Shown one piece after another: positions 41,155 through 50,931 of a stretch of 64,000 bases of DNA; positions within the stretch are counted from its first letter, which is position 1, and the number at the start of each line of letters is the position of its first letter. The stretch is from Clostridiaceae bacterium (GTDB taxonomy: Bacteria; Bacillota; Clostridia; Lachnospirales; Lachnospiraceae). The notes beneath the pieces are model-generated. The model did not search any database, was not told the DNA's origin, and saw only the letters and a program-made list of their open reading frames with translations. The translations under genes were made by a program, and so were the position numbers. The stretch covers positions 1 through 64,000 of the forward strand of contig CAJTGE010000010.1 in assembly GCA_910575795.1 (NCBI GenBank), written 5' to 3'.

Positions 41155-42879
41155 ATGCCGATCATTGATTTTAAGGCCGCGATGTGCAAGCACTGTTACA
41201 AGTGCGTGCGCGGCTGTGAAGTAAAATCCATTATGATTCGGAACGGACACGCGTATATCATGCCAAACCGCTGTATCTTATGCGGCCAGTGCCTGCTCAA
41301 CTGCCCGCAGTCGGCCAAGCGCGTGTCCGGCGGGCTTTCTAAGGTAAAGGAGTTTTTAAAGGGCGGCGCGCCGGTGGTTCTTTCGCTTTCATCCGCGTAC
41401 ATCGGCCTGTTTCCGTATAAAAGCAGGGGCCAGGTGAAGGCGGCCTTAAAAAAGCTCGGCTTTGCCGATGTGCGGGACAGCGCGGAGGCGGCGGCCCTGG
41501 CGACGGGAGAGTATGTAAAGCTCTTAGAGCAGGGGGAGATGGAGAATATCATCACCTCCGCGTGCCCGAGCATTGTGGATTTAATCGAAATCCATTATCC
41601 GGAGCTGATCCCCTACATGGCCCCGGTGCTGCTCCCCTCCGGGATCCACACGCGGATGCTGAAGGCATCGTACGGGGAGGATGCGAAGGTGGTATTTGCA
41701 GGCCCCTGTATCGCGGAAAAGAAAAAGAGCCGCGCCGTCGCCCCGGACGCGGTGCTGACCTTTGAGGAGATCCGGGACTGGCTTTCGGAGGAGGGCATCG
41801 AGATACCGTCCTGTGAGGAGGAAGCGTTTGAGGAACGCCATCTGGGCGCCAATCTTCGCTATCCGGTCAGCGGGGGGCTTCTGACCGCCGTGGAGGAGAC
41901 GAAGCGGCAGAGGGACCGCTACAGGAAGTTTTACGTAAGCGGGGTCAAGGACTGCCAGGAGGTCTGCGAGGCCATGAAGACCGGGGAGGTCAAGGGCTGC
42001 TTTATTGAGATGAACGCCTGCCACGGCGGCTGTATCAACGGCCCTGCCACGGCGGCGGAGGTGTCGAGCTTTAAGGTCAAGCTGGATCTGGAGGAGATGC
42101 TTCCCAGGGGGGCGGCTTACCTTTCCCTTCTGAAAGAGGAGGAGAGGGCGGTGGATACGGCTAAGCAGTTTTCGGACCGTTCCCAGAAGGAGCGGATCCC
42201 GACCGGGGAGGAGATCCGGGAGGTTCTTAAAAAAACCGGAAAGGCCGGCCCGGAGCAGGAGTTAAACTGCGGGGCCTGCGGCTATCCGACCTGCCGGGAA
42301 AAGGCGGTCGCCGTGCTGCAGAACAAGGCGGAGCTTAATATGTGCATCCCGTATCTGTACGACAGGGCGCGCTCCATGTCGCATCTGGTGATGGACGCCT
42401 CGCCGAACCTGATGATGGTTGTGGATGAGGATCTGAAGGTTCTCGAGTGCTCGGCCGCGGTGGAAAAGTATTTCGGCGTCAAGCCGGAGGAGATGAAGGG
42501 GCGGGAGCTTGGCGGCTGGATGGAGACCGACGAGGTGGAGGAGGTATTTAAAACGCATACCAGCATCCACAGCCGCAGGGCGCTGTCCCCGGAGCGGGGC
42601 TTTGTGGTATTCCAGAACATCGCGTACATCCCGGAGGGGAATTTTGTCATTCTCACCCTGATGGACGTGACCCGGGAGGAGGCCCTGGCAAAGCAGGAAT
42701 ATGAAAAGAAAAAGGCGACCATTAATCTCGCGCAGAAGGTCATTTACAAGCAGATGATGGTGGCGCAGGAGATCGCGGGGCTTCTGGGGGAGACGACGGC
42801 GGAGACAAAGACGACGCTGACGAAGCTCTGCTCCCTGATTGAGGACGAGAAGGAAGGGGAGGTCCGGACATGGGGATAA
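41155..42879 (+). CDS. hydS: Sensory [FeFe]-hydrogenase-like protein with PAS domain (HydS-like)
   Basis: 574 residues. An N-terminal two-cluster ferredoxin domain (CKHCYKCVRGCEVKS; CILCGQCLLNCPQSAK) precedes the H-cluster domain with TSACPSIVDLIE, FAGPCIAEKKK and MNACHGGCINGP, so all four cluster Cys are kept. The Cys next to the first ligand, the proton relay in catalytic enzymes (TSCCP), is Ala here, typical of sensory group-C proteins. A further Fe-S motif (NCGACGYPTCREKAV), a PAS domain (about 410-510) and a C-terminal helical tail follow. It probably senses H2 or redox state and signals to the phosphatase encoded next, whose start overlaps by 10 bases. Confidence 0.88.
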   Translation: MPIIDFKAAMCKHCYKCVRGCEVKSIMIRNGHAYIMPNRCILCGQCLLNCPQSAKRVSGGLSKVKEFLKGGAPVVLSLSSAYIGLFPYKSRGQVKAALKKLGFADVRDSAEAAALATGEYVKLLEQGEMENIITSACPSIVDLIEIHYPELIPYMAPVLLPSGIHTRMLKASYGEDAKVVFAGPCIAEKKKSRAVAPDAVLTFEEIRDWLSEEGIEIPSCEEEAFEERHLGANLRYPVSGGLLTAVEETKRQRDRYRKFYVSGVKDCQEVCEAMKTGEVKGCFIEMNACHGGCINGPATAAEVSSFKVKLDLEEMLPRGAAYLSLLKEEERAVDTAKQFSDRSQKERIPTGEEIREVLKKTGKAGPEQELNCGACGYPTCREKAVAVLQNKAELNMCIPYLYDRARSMSHLVMDASPNLMMVVDEDLKVLECSAAVEKYFGVKPEEMKGRELGGWMETDEVEEVFKTHTSIHSRRALSPERGFVVFQNIAYIPEGNFVILTLMDVTREEALAKQEYEKKKATINLAQKVIYKQMMVAQEIAGLLGETTAETKTTLTKLCSLIEDEKEGEVRTWG

Positions 42880-44051
42880 CCGTGGACGTCACGTTTAAGA
42901 GCCTTGTGAAATATTCGGAGATCCTGTGCGGCGATAAGGTGGAGCTTTTAAAGACCGAGGATTCGGACGTGGTGATCCTGGCGGACGGGATGGGCAGCGG
43001 CGTGAAGGCCAATATTTTATCCACCCTGACCGCCAAGATCCTGGGGACCATGTTTTTAAACGGGGCGACGCTGGAGGAATGTGTGGAGACCATCGGACAG
43101 ACGCTTCCGCTGTGCCAGGTGAGGAAGGTGGCGTATGCGACCTTTTCCATCCTGCAGATTTTTAACAGCGGCGAGGCGTATCTGGTGGAATACGACAATC
43201 CGGGCTGCATTTTCCTGCGGGACGGCCATATGGCGGAGCTTGAGAAGCGGACCAGGACCGTGAAGGACAAGGTGATTGCCGAGAGCCGGTTCCAGGTGCA
43301 AAAGGGGGACGCCCTTGTGCTGATGAGCGACGGGGTGACGCACGCGGGAGTGGGAAAGAGCAGGCAGTTCTGCTTTGGCTGGCCCTGGGAGGAGGTCGCA
43401 AAATTTGCCGAGGGGCAGTACAAAAGCACGGTCTCCGCGGTGCGGATGGCAGCGGGCCTGTGTGACGAGTGCAGCCGCATCTATGAGGGGAAGCCCGGGG
43501 ACGACACGACGGTGGTCGTGGCCCGGATCATTGACAAAAAGCCGGTACATCTGATGACCGGCCCGCCTGTGAGCCGGGACGACGACGAGGTGATCACAGA
43601 GGATTTCATGAAGGATGAGACGGCGAAGCACATCGTCTCAGGCGGCACGAGCGCCACGATCCTCTCCAGAGAGCTGGGGAGGCCCCTGCGCGTGTCCATG
43701 GATTACACGGATCCCGAGATACCGCCCATTGCCTATATGGAAGGCGTGGATCTGGTGACCGAGGGCGTGATTACCCTGCGCCGCGTGGTAGAGCTTCTGA
43801 CCAGCTATGTGAAGGAGTGCGACTTGGACAGCGGTTTTTTTGAGGAGCTTGACAAGAACAACGGCGCGTCCATGATGGCAAAGATCCTGATTGAGGACTG
43901 CACGGAGCTTAAGCTCTTTGTGGGGAGGGCGTTTAACGGAGCTTACCAGAACCCGGGCCTGTTTGAGCTGGGCATCCGGCAGAACCTGGTGAAGCAGCTA
44001 ATGGAGATTGTAGAGCGGATGGGGAAAAAGGTGACGGCGACGTATTATTAG
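42870..44051 (+). CDS. SpoIIE/PP2C-type protein phosphatase
   Basis: 393 residues with the PP2C metal-binding motifs: VVILADGMGSGVKANI (DGMGSG, residues about 31-46), ALVLMSDGVTHAG, and GDDTTVVVARI. It lacks a membrane region and a sensor domain of its own. The gene overlaps the end of hydS, and in clostridial genomes group-C hydrogenases are regularly paired with such phosphatases, so the phosphatase is the likely output of H2 sensing. The target phosphoprotein is not apparent. The C-terminal 130 residues (GVDLVTEGVITLRRVVELLT) form an additional domain of unknown role. Confidence 0.87.
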   Translation: MGITVDVTFKSLVKYSEILCGDKVELLKTEDSDVVILADGMGSGVKANILSTLTAKILGTMFLNGATLEECVETIGQTLPLCQVRKVAYATFSILQIFNSGEAYLVEYDNPGCIFLRDGHMAELEKRTRTVKDKVIAESRFQVQKGDALVLMSDGVTHAGVGKSRQFCFGWPWEEVAKFAEGQYKSTVSAVRMAAGLCDECSRIYEGKPGDDTTVVVARIIDKKPVHLMTGPPVSRDDDEVITEDFMKDETAKHIVSGGTSATILSRELGRPLRVSMDYTDPEIPPIAYMEGVDLVTEGVITLRRVVELLTSYVKECDLDSGFFEELDKNNGASMMAKILIEDCTELKLFVGRAFNGAYQNPGLFELGIRQNLVKQLMEIVERMGKKVTATYY

Positions 44052-44078
44052 TGCGTTACGATAAGGAGGATAAGGAAC

Positions 44079-45533
44079 ATGGTAACAAATGACGCGACAT
44101 TACTGCAGTTAAAACATGAGGTGCTTTACGAGGTGGCAAAGCTCGCCTGGGAGGGAAACCTGGAGGAGGGACGTGAGGAACTCCCCTACAAGATGATTCC
44201 CGGCCCGCAGGCGCAGTACCGCTGCTGTATTTATAAAGAAAGAGAGCTGATCAAGCAGAGAGTCCGCCTGGCGGAGGGCAAGTGCCCGTCCGGGCGCAAT
44301 ACGAACAATGTGGTGCAGGTCATCAACGCGGCCTGCGAGGAGTGCCCAATCGCCTCCTACACCGTAACGGACAACTGCCGGAAATGTATGGGAAAGGCGT
44401 GCCAGAACTCCTGTCCCTTCGGCGCGATCTCCATGGGCGACAACAAAGCCCATATTGACCCGGAGAAATGCCGCGAGTGCGGTAAATGCGCGCAGGCGTG
44501 TCCGTACAATGCCATCGCCCACTTAGAGCGGCCCTGCAAAAAGGTGTGCCCCGTGGATGCCATCACGTATGACGAGTACGGGATCTGTGTGATCGATGAG
44601 AAGAAATGCATCCAGTGCGGCGCATGCATCCATAGCTGCCCGTTCGGGGCCATTGGCTCCAAAACCTTTATGGTTGACGTCATCCGCTTAATAAGCGCCG
44701 GGAAAAAAGTGGTCGCCATGCTGGCCCCGGCGACGGAAGGCCAGTTCGGGGATGATATCACCTTCGCGAGCTGGAGGACCGCCCTCAAAAAAGCGGGCTT
44801 TGCAGATCTCATCGAGGTCGGCCTGGGAGGCGACATGACGGCGGCGGCGGAGGCCGCGGAGTGGGCTGAAGCCTACAAGGAAGGCAAAAAGATGACCACC
44901 TCCTGCTGCCCGGCCTTTGTAAACATGATCCGCCAGCATTTCCCCGAGGTGCTTGACAACATGTCAACCACCGTTTCGCCGATGTGCGGCGTTTCCAGGA
45001 TGCTCAAGGCAAAGGATCCGGAGATCGTAACCGTATTCATCGGGCCGTGCATTGCCAAAAAGAGCGAGACGCTTGATCTGAATATCCAGGGCAATGCGGA
45101 CTATGCCATGACCTACGGCGAGATCCGCGCCATGCTGCGCGCCAAAGACATCACGCTCGAGCCGGAGGCCAACTCCACCCAGGAGTCCAGCGTATTCGGA
45201 AAGCGCTTCGGAAACGGCGGCGGCGTGACGGCGGCTGTGCTGCAGTGCTTAAAGGAAACCGGGGAGAATACGGACATCAAGGTAGCGCGCTGCAACGGCG
45301 CGGCGGAGTGCAAGAAAGCGCTTCTGCTTCTCAAAATGGGCCGCCTTCCCGAGGACTTTATAGAAGGAATGGCCTGCGTCGGCGGCTGTGTCGGCGGCCC
45401 CAGCAAGCACAAGACCGAGCTGGAGGCCAAAAAGTCAAGGGATAAGCTGATCGGCGAGGCAGACGGCAGAGCCGTTTATGAAAATCTGAAGAATTACGAT
45501 ATGGATTCATTCTCCATGCACCGGCATGGATGA
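44079..45533 (+). CDS. Monomeric [FeFe]-hydrogenase, group B type
   Basis: 484 residues. The N-terminal 200 residues contain several 4Fe-4S motifs (CEECPIASYTVTDNCRKC, CRECGKCAQACPYNAI, CIQCGACIHSCPFGAI). The H-cluster domain has TTSCCPAFVNMI (relay Cys plus ligand), FIGPCIAKKSE and EGMACVGGCVGGPSKH, all four ligands present. The CPAF form and the Cys-rich N-terminus point to group B rather than the CpI-type group A. Likely makes or uses H2 with ferredoxin as partner. RBS AAGGAGG before ATG 44079; it is the last gene of the operon, followed by a hairpin. Confidence 0.9.
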   Translation: MVTNDATLLQLKHEVLYEVAKLAWEGNLEEGREELPYKMIPGPQAQYRCCIYKERELIKQRVRLAEGKCPSGRNTNNVVQVINAACEECPIASYTVTDNCRKCMGKACQNSCPFGAISMGDNKAHIDPEKCRECGKCAQACPYNAIAHLERPCKKVCPVDAITYDEYGICVIDEKKCIQCGACIHSCPFGAIGSKTFMVDVIRLISAGKKVVAMLAPATEGQFGDDITFASWRTALKKAGFADLIEVGLGGDMTAAAEAAEWAEAYKEGKKMTTSCCPAFVNMIRQHFPEVLDNMSTTVSPMCGVSRMLKAKDPEIVTVFIGPCIAKKSETLDLNIQGNADYAMTYGEIRAMLRAKDITLEPEANSTQESSVFGKRFGNGGGVTAAVLQCLKETGENTDIKVARCNGAAECKKALLLLKMGRLPEDFIEGMACVGGCVGGPSKHKTELEAKKSRDKLIGEADGRAVYENLKNYDMDSFSMHRHG

Positions 45534-45574
45534 TGATCCGGCGCAGCGGCCTTACGCGTATGGCGGCTGTGCAA

Positions 45575-45607
45575 ACGGCCGGGCGGCGGATGTGTCTGCC
45601 CGGCCGT
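45575..45607 (+). terminator. GC-rich hairpin after the hydrogenase operon
   Basis: ACGGCCGGGC (45575-45584) pairs with GCCCGGCCGT (45598-45607). No T run follows, so it may be a pause or processing structure rather than a classical terminator. Confidence 0.45.
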
Positions 45608-45654
45608 CTGCGATCCACAGGCGTCTGCGCGGTTTCCTGAGATAAATACAGAAT

Positions 45655-45689
45655 GAAAAAAGCTGTTACAGAATACTCTGTAACAGCTT
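45655..45689 (-). terminator. Terminator of tRNA-Glu copy 2
   Basis: AGCTGTTACAG and CTGTAACAGCT (45661-45688) form an 11-bp stem around AATACT. On the minus strand it is followed by TTTTTTC, right after the tRNA. Confidence 0.75.
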
Positions 45690-45692
45690 CTA

Positions 45693-45764
45693 TGACCTGT
45701 CCGGGAATCGAACCCGGGTTTACGCCGTGAGAGGGCGTCGTCTTAGCCGCTTGACCAACAGGCC
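45693..45764 (-). tRNA. tRNA-Glu(CTC), copy 2
   Basis: Reverse complement identical over all 72 bases to 38847-38918: anticodon loop CTCTCAC (CTC). Transcribed alone, with its own terminator. The flanking sequence differs from copy 1. Region 45765-46008 contains no further gene I can support. Confidence 0.93.
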
Positions 45765-46008
45765 ACTTGCTATATGTGATGACTCCTATATAATAGCATG
45801 GGTTGGGAAAAAATGCAAGAGGAAAATGAAAAAAGTTTAATAAAATTTTGGGGCGGCATTATATGGTTATTGGTTCATTCGTTACATTCCCTGCCTCCTA
45901 ATACACAGACAGGAAATGCGGTTGCATAAAATACTCTTAGCGAGTATAATAACGTATGCAGTAATGACAAAAATCAACAGCGCCGCAGGCGGCGGGGATA
46001 TAGCGGAA

Positions 46009-48597
46009 ATGAAAAGAAAACATGGCAAAGCCGGAACCGACAGAGGGATTCCGTTGTTTCTATCGATCATATTCGTATTTTGCATGCTGGGGGCCGTCGT
46101 GTTCACCGTATCGCGCAAGATTTCCGTGGAGATGTCAGAATCGGCGATCCAGAATTTAAGTGAAAGCCTGGATTTGATTAAGGGCACGACGGAAGCGATT
46201 TTGCAGAAGGAGGCGGAGTTCCAGCAGTTGATTGCGCAGGAGCTGGCCACGATTAAGGATCCGGAGGAATTTATCCGCTCCTACAATAGAAACAGCACCA
46301 TGGTCCGCATGTCGTTTATCCCGTCCGGGGAGACGGAGGGCGTTTCCAATATGGGGGATGGCTTTTCGGCAAAGGATTTGGACTTTTCAGAGGGAAAGAC
46401 GGCGGGCGGGCTTCCGGTTTCGCAGTCCTACTTAAATTATATGGGAACATGGGCGTATACGATGAAATGCCCGGTTCTAAAGGATGAGGAGGAGATCGCG
46501 ACACTCTATATCGAATATGTGTACGATTCATTCGACGAATCGCTGCCCAAGGGCTTTTATAACGGCAGGGCCATGCTTTATATTATGGACGCCAAGAGCG
46601 AGCGGCTGGTGTTAAAGCCCAGGGGCATGGGCGAGAGGAACGCGGGGCACTTAAATCTGGAGGATTTTTACAGGGCGAACAATATTCTTGAGGAGGATCT
46701 GAGGGACGAGGTCTCGGAGTGCGTGAGAAGCGGTAAGAACATTCTGTTTTACCATGATATTCAGGGCAAGAGCTCCCTGAACTATATGTGGTCCGTCAAC
46801 GGCGGGGCGCTGTATCTGATCGGTTATGTGCCGATTGAGGCGATCCAGCAGGAGGGGCGGACGGTAAACCAGAATATTTTTATCGTGGTCGCGGTGATGC
46901 TGATTGCGTTTTTCCTCTGCTGTGTGCTCTATTATTTTAACCAGAGGCAGCAGGAGCGTGTTCGGAGGGAGCGCGAGGCGGAGCGTGAGATTCACAACAG
47001 GCAGCTTGCGCAGGCGCTGCAGGCCGCGCAGGTCGCGAACCAGTCCAAGACGACGTTCCTCTCCAATATGTCGCACGACATCCGCACGCCGATGAACGCG
47101 GTTCTGGGGTTTACGTCTCTGCTTTCCAGGGATGCGGAGAATCCGGTTAAGGTGCGGGAGTACACAAAGAAGATCACCGCATCCGGGCAGCACCTGCTGA
47201 GCCTGATTAATGACATCCTGGATGTCTCCAAGATCGAGAGCGGCAAGGTGGCGCTTGCGATCGAGGAGTTTACGCTCAGCGACCTGGTATCTTCTGTGGA
47301 TGCGATCATACGGCCCATGGCAGGCGCGCGGAATCAGAGCTTTGAGGTGTCGGTAACGGATATTAAGCATGAGTATCTGATGGGCGATGAGACGCGGCTC
47401 AATCAGATTTTGATCAACCTTCTTTCAAACGCGGTGAAATACACGGAAGAGGGAGGCCATATCTGGCTGCGGATTATTGGGCTTAAGCAGCGCCCGGGCC
47501 CGTACGAGCACATCCGGATCGAGGTGGAGGACGACGGGTACGGGATGACGCCGGAATATCTGGAGACGATCTTTGAGGCGTTTACCAGGGCGGAGAACAG
47601 CACGACAAATAAGGTCCAGGGCACGGGGCTCGGCATGGCGATCACGAAAAATATCGTGGAGCTCATGGGCGGGACCATCGATGTGTCGAGCGAGGTGGGA
47701 AAAGGCAGTCTCTTCCGGGTGGAACTGGAGCTGCGCATCCCGAAGGGCCGGGCGGATCAGAAATTTTGGGAGGCGAGCGGTATTTCCCATATTCTGGCCG
47801 CGGACGGCGACGCCGGGGTCCGGGAGAGCATCAGGACGCTTATGAAAGACACCGGAATCCATGTGGACACCGTATCAGACGGGGAAGAGGCCCTGCGCCT
47901 GGCATGCGATCGCCGCCGGTCCGGCGGCGGCTACCAGATGATTCTTTTAGACGAGAAGCTGCCGGACATGGACGGTGTTTTGGCCGCGCAGCGGCTCCGG
48001 GCGTCGGGAGAGGTTTCGCCGATCCTGTTTCTGGCGGCCGGCGGAGGGGACAGGACGCAGGAGGCCGCGCTTTCAGTGGAGCGGACGGGAATCCTTGCAA
48101 AGCCGTTTTTTGTGTCTGCATTTAAAGAAGCGATCATCGAAATGCGGGATAGGGAACACGGGGCAGAGAACACAGAGGATGAAGGCGAAAGCCTTGAGGG
48201 GATCTGCCTGCTCGCAGCGGAGGATAATGAGATCAACGCGGAGATTCTGGCAGAGCTCCTGGAAATCGAAGGAGCAAAGTTTGAAATTGTCGGGAACGGC
48301 CGTCTGGCGCTGGAACGCTTTGAAGCTTCCACTGAGGGGGAGTTTGACGCGATCCTGATGGATGTCCAGATGCCGGTTATGAACGGATATGAAGCGACAA
48401 GGGCGATTCGGGCGCTTAAGCGTCCGGACGCAGGGCGTATACCGATTATCGCCATGACAGCGAACGCCTTTTCAGAGGATGAAAAGGCGGCGCTGGACGC
48501 GGGGATGGATGTTCACCTGGCAAAACCGATTGATATGGGATTGTTAAAGAAAATGGTGAGGCAGTGTGCGCTGCGAGACCGCGCGTCCCGGCTATAA
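46009..48597 (+). CDS. Hybrid sensor histidine kinase with two receiver domains
   Basis: 862 residues from ATG 46009 (other in-frame starts to 45916 are possible). A membrane helix (IPLFLSIIFVFCMLGAVVF), a roughly 270-residue extracytoplasmic sensor region, a second helix (IFIVVAVMLIAFFLCCVLYY), HisKA with FLSNMSHDIRTPMNAVLGF, HATPase (LINLLSNAVKYTEEGG, GTGLGMAITKNIVELMGG), then two receivers. The first (ILLDEKLPDMDG) keeps the Asp but reads PILFLAAG where Thr is usual, so it may be degenerate; the second (AEDNEINAEI, ILMDVQMPVMNGYEA, AMTAN) is canonical. No DNA-binding domain is attached. The next gene is a binding protein 27 bases downstream. Confidence 0.9.
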   Translation: MKRKHGKAGTDRGIPLFLSIIFVFCMLGAVVFTVSRKISVEMSESAIQNLSESLDLIKGTTEAILQKEAEFQQLIAQELATIKDPEEFIRSYNRNSTMVRMSFIPSGETEGVSNMGDGFSAKDLDFSEGKTAGGLPVSQSYLNYMGTWAYTMKCPVLKDEEEIATLYIEYVYDSFDESLPKGFYNGRAMLYIMDAKSERLVLKPRGMGERNAGHLNLEDFYRANNILEEDLRDEVSECVRSGKNILFYHDIQGKSSLNYMWSVNGGALYLIGYVPIEAIQQEGRTVNQNIFIVVAVMLIAFFLCCVLYYFNQRQQERVRREREAEREIHNRQLAQALQAAQVANQSKTTFLSNMSHDIRTPMNAVLGFTSLLSRDAENPVKVREYTKKITASGQHLLSLINDILDVSKIESGKVALAIEEFTLSDLVSSVDAIIRPMAGARNQSFEVSVTDIKHEYLMGDETRLNQILINLLSNAVKYTEEGGHIWLRIIGLKQRPGPYEHIRIEVEDDGYGMTPEYLETIFEAFTRAENSTTNKVQGTGLGMAITKNIVELMGGTIDVSSEVGKGSLFRVELELRIPKGRADQKFWEASGISHILAADGDAGVRESIRTLMKDTGIHVDTVSDGEEALRLACDRRRSGGGYQMILLDEKLPDMDGVLAAQRLRASGEVSPILFLAAGGGDRTQEAALSVERTGILAKPFFVSAFKEAIIEMRDREHGAENTEDEGESLEGICLLAAEDNEINAEILAELLEIEGAKFEIVGNGRLALERFEASTEGEFDAILMDVQMPVMNGYEATRAIRALKRPDAGRIPIIAMTANAFSEDEKAALDAGMDVHLAKPIDMGLLKKMVRQCALRDRASRL

Positions 48598-48624
48598 AGA
48601 GTCAAAACAGGAAGGAAGAGGCGT

Positions 48625-49920
48625 ATGAGGATAATATCAGCCGTCTGCCTGGCAGGGATGATGGCGCTTACGATGACAGCCTGCAAAGGAACCGGGGGCT
48701 CCGGCAAAAATGTGATCATCTCAGAGAAGGATCATGAAACGGTTGTCAATCTGTTTGGCGCCATGGAAAAATCGAAACCCGATGCCAGCAATATTGCGAG
48801 GACTGCCTTTGATAAAACCATCGAAATGGCAGAGGAGAGGCTGGGTATTACGGTGGATTACAGGACGTATACAGCGGAAAACTATAAGGAAAAGACGTAT
48901 GATGACGTGGCGCTTGACCGGGTGCGCCACCACATGGATGATCTTTATCTCCTGAATCCGGACACGATCCAGATCCTGGGTATGGAAGGAGCGCTTCTGG
49001 ACTTATCGGAGCTTGAGAACACAAAGAATATAAGGGAGGTTGTGAGGACAGCGAATACGGTTGACGGAAAGCTGGTCGCGGTTCCCCAGGAGGTGGTGGT
49101 ATACGGGCTGTTTGTGAATACGGATATGTTTGACGAGTACGGTCTTGCGCTTCCCGAGACGCCGGAGGATCTGCTGGAATGCTGCCGGGTATTTAAGGAG
49201 CATGGGATCAGGACGCCGATCGGAGCGAACCGCTGGTGGCTGGAATCCTTTGTATTTGCGATCGGCTACGCGGATTTATATAACAACGGCCATACGCAGG
49301 AGGAGATAGAGGCTCTGAACAGGGGGGAGAAAAAATACAGCGACTACATGCGCCCCGGCTTTGAATTCTTAAAGGAGCTGATGGACCGCGGCTATATCGA
49401 CGCGGAGACAGCCTGTACGTATGAGGCGATCGAGGGCGAAGGGCCCGATTTCCTGGCGCAGAAAACGCCGATCGTCATGGCCTACTGGGGGGCGGCAAAT
49501 GCGGATACAGCCTACGGCAAGCCGGATTTTGAGCTTAAGGTGATCGGCTTTCCAAGCAGCCGCGGCCAGATGCCGGTCGTGTCCATGACCGGATACGGGA
49601 TCAGCGCGGAAGCCGGGCATTTGGAGGAAGCGAAGCAGGTCTTAAACGCGATCCTCTCGGATGAGGCGCTGCAGGTATATGCAGAAACCAACAAGGTTAT
49701 CTCCCCCTCTGAACATGTGGAGGTGGAGCACATTCCGGCCTTAAAGCCTTTAAATGATAAGATAAAGGAAAATGTTTATGTCCTTGGCTCCAACGCGGGC
49801 ATGAAGCTTGAGCAGTGGGGAAACACGTGCCAGATTGTGCGGGAGCTCATGGAAGGCGCTTCGGTGGATGCGTGTATGGAGAAATTTGACAGGCTGCAGG
49901 AGGAGACGCTGGGACGGTAA
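48625..49920 (+). CDS. Extracellular solute-binding lipoprotein, orphan
   Basis: 431 residues with a lipoprotein signal (MRIISAVCLAGMMALTMTAC, lipidation Cys20) and a family-1-like binding-protein body: LDLSELENTKNIREVVRTAN, VAVPQEVVVYGLFVNTDMFD, and MTGYGISAEAGHLEEAKQVL near the C-terminus. No ABC permease or ATPase gene is nearby. It follows the hybrid kinase in the same direction, so it could present a ligand to the kinase sensor domain rather than feed a transporter; this is inference. The ligand class (probably a sugar or oligosaccharide) is only suggested by family. Confidence 0.85.
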   Translation: MRIISAVCLAGMMALTMTACKGTGGSGKNVIISEKDHETVVNLFGAMEKSKPDASNIARTAFDKTIEMAEERLGITVDYRTYTAENYKEKTYDDVALDRVRHHMDDLYLLNPDTIQILGMEGALLDLSELENTKNIREVVRTANTVDGKLVAVPQEVVVYGLFVNTDMFDEYGLALPETPEDLLECCRVFKEHGIRTPIGANRWWLESFVFAIGYADLYNNGHTQEEIEALNRGEKKYSDYMRPGFEFLKELMDRGYIDAETACTYEAIEGEGPDFLAQKTPIVMAYWGAANADTAYGKPDFELKVIGFPSSRGQMPVVSMTGYGISAEAGHLEEAKQVLNAILSDEALQVYAETNKVISPSEHVEVEHIPALKPLNDKIKENVYVLGSNAGMKLEQWGNTCQIVRELMEGASVDACMEKFDRLQEETLGR

Positions 49921-49995
49921 TGCCGGGCGCGGGCCGCATGGCGGATGTAAATTCCGGCTGGAGGCGCGCGGTCCCATACAGCGGATTGAGGCGAG

Positions 49996-50931
49996 ATGAT
50001 GAATATAAAGAATCCGGAATATTTTCTCACCGTGGCGCGGGAGGGAAGCGTATCCAAAGCGGCGGAGCGGCTGTATCTGTCCCAGCCGTATTTAAGCCAG
50101 TGCATCGGCCGGCTGGAGAAGGATCTGGGGGCGAAGCTTTTTGACAGAAGCCATTCCCCACTGACGCTCACAGAGGCGGGAAAGCTCTACCAGACGTATC
50201 TGGAGGGCGTGGGAAACCTGGCGGGGAGGTTTGCGTCGCAGCTTGACGAGATAAAAAGCGGCAGGAGCCGGGTCCTGAATGTGGGAATGTCCCTCTGGAG
50301 GGGCTCCGTGGTCCTGCCTGAGATTCTCCCTGCCTATATGGCCTCGCATCCCGGGATGCGGGTGGTTCTGCATGAACACCACTCGGACCGGCTCCAGGAG
50401 CTCCTTCTCGAGGAAAAGATCGATTTTGCCCTGATGAATATTCCGCAGCACCTTGATGATCTGGTGTATGAGACGGTGATTCATGAGCGGATGCTCCTGG
50501 CAGTCAACCGGGAGAATCCTCTGATCCGCGGGCTTAAGACAAGCGTAAAAAGGCCGGCCCCGATCGATCTGTCCCTGTTTAAGGGCGAACGGTTTATCCT
50601 CCTGCCAGGCGATCAGGTCATGGGCCAGGCGCAGGAAAACCTTTTTGCGAGGATGGGGCTGGAGGGCGTGGAGTCCCTTTACAGCACGAGCACGACCACG
50701 GCCGTGAATCTCGTCAGCGCAGGCTTTGGCGTGACCTTCCTTCCCGAGGGCGGCAGCCGCCAGGTCTCCCATGTGGATCATCTGGCGTTTTTTACCGTGG
50801 GCGCCCCGCCGTTCAGCGTCCCTCTCCTGTTCCTCTACAAAAAGAATGTGTTTGTGACGCCTCAGGCCAGGGATTTTATTGAGATGACAAAGGCGTATTA
50901 CAACGGGCTGCGTCCGCCCGCCGATCTGTGA
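49996..50931 (+). CDS. LysR-family transcriptional regulator
   Basis: 311 residues with the N-terminal helix-turn-helix (NPEYFLTVAREGSVSKAAER, LYLSQPYLSQCIGRLEKDLG) and a periplasmic-binding-like effector domain (SRVLNVGMSLWRGSVVLPEI, VNLVSAGFGVTFLPEG). Two adjacent ATG codons at 49996 and 49999 are both possible starts. It follows the binding-protein gene by 75 bases in the same direction, so it may belong to that signalling set. Effector unknown. Confidence 0.9.
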   Translation: MMNIKNPEYFLTVAREGSVSKAAERLYLSQPYLSQCIGRLEKDLGAKLFDRSHSPLTLTEAGKLYQTYLEGVGNLAGRFASQLDEIKSGRSRVLNVGMSLWRGSVVLPEILPAYMASHPGMRVVLHEHHSDRLQELLLEEKIDFALMNIPQHLDDLVYETVIHERMLLAVNRENPLIRGLKTSVKRPAPIDLSLFKGERFILLPGDQVMGQAQENLFARMGLEGVESLYSTSTTTAVNLVSAGFGVTFLPEGGSRQVSHVDHLAFFTVGAPPFSVPLLFLYKKNVFVTPQARDFIEMTKAYYNGLRPPADL

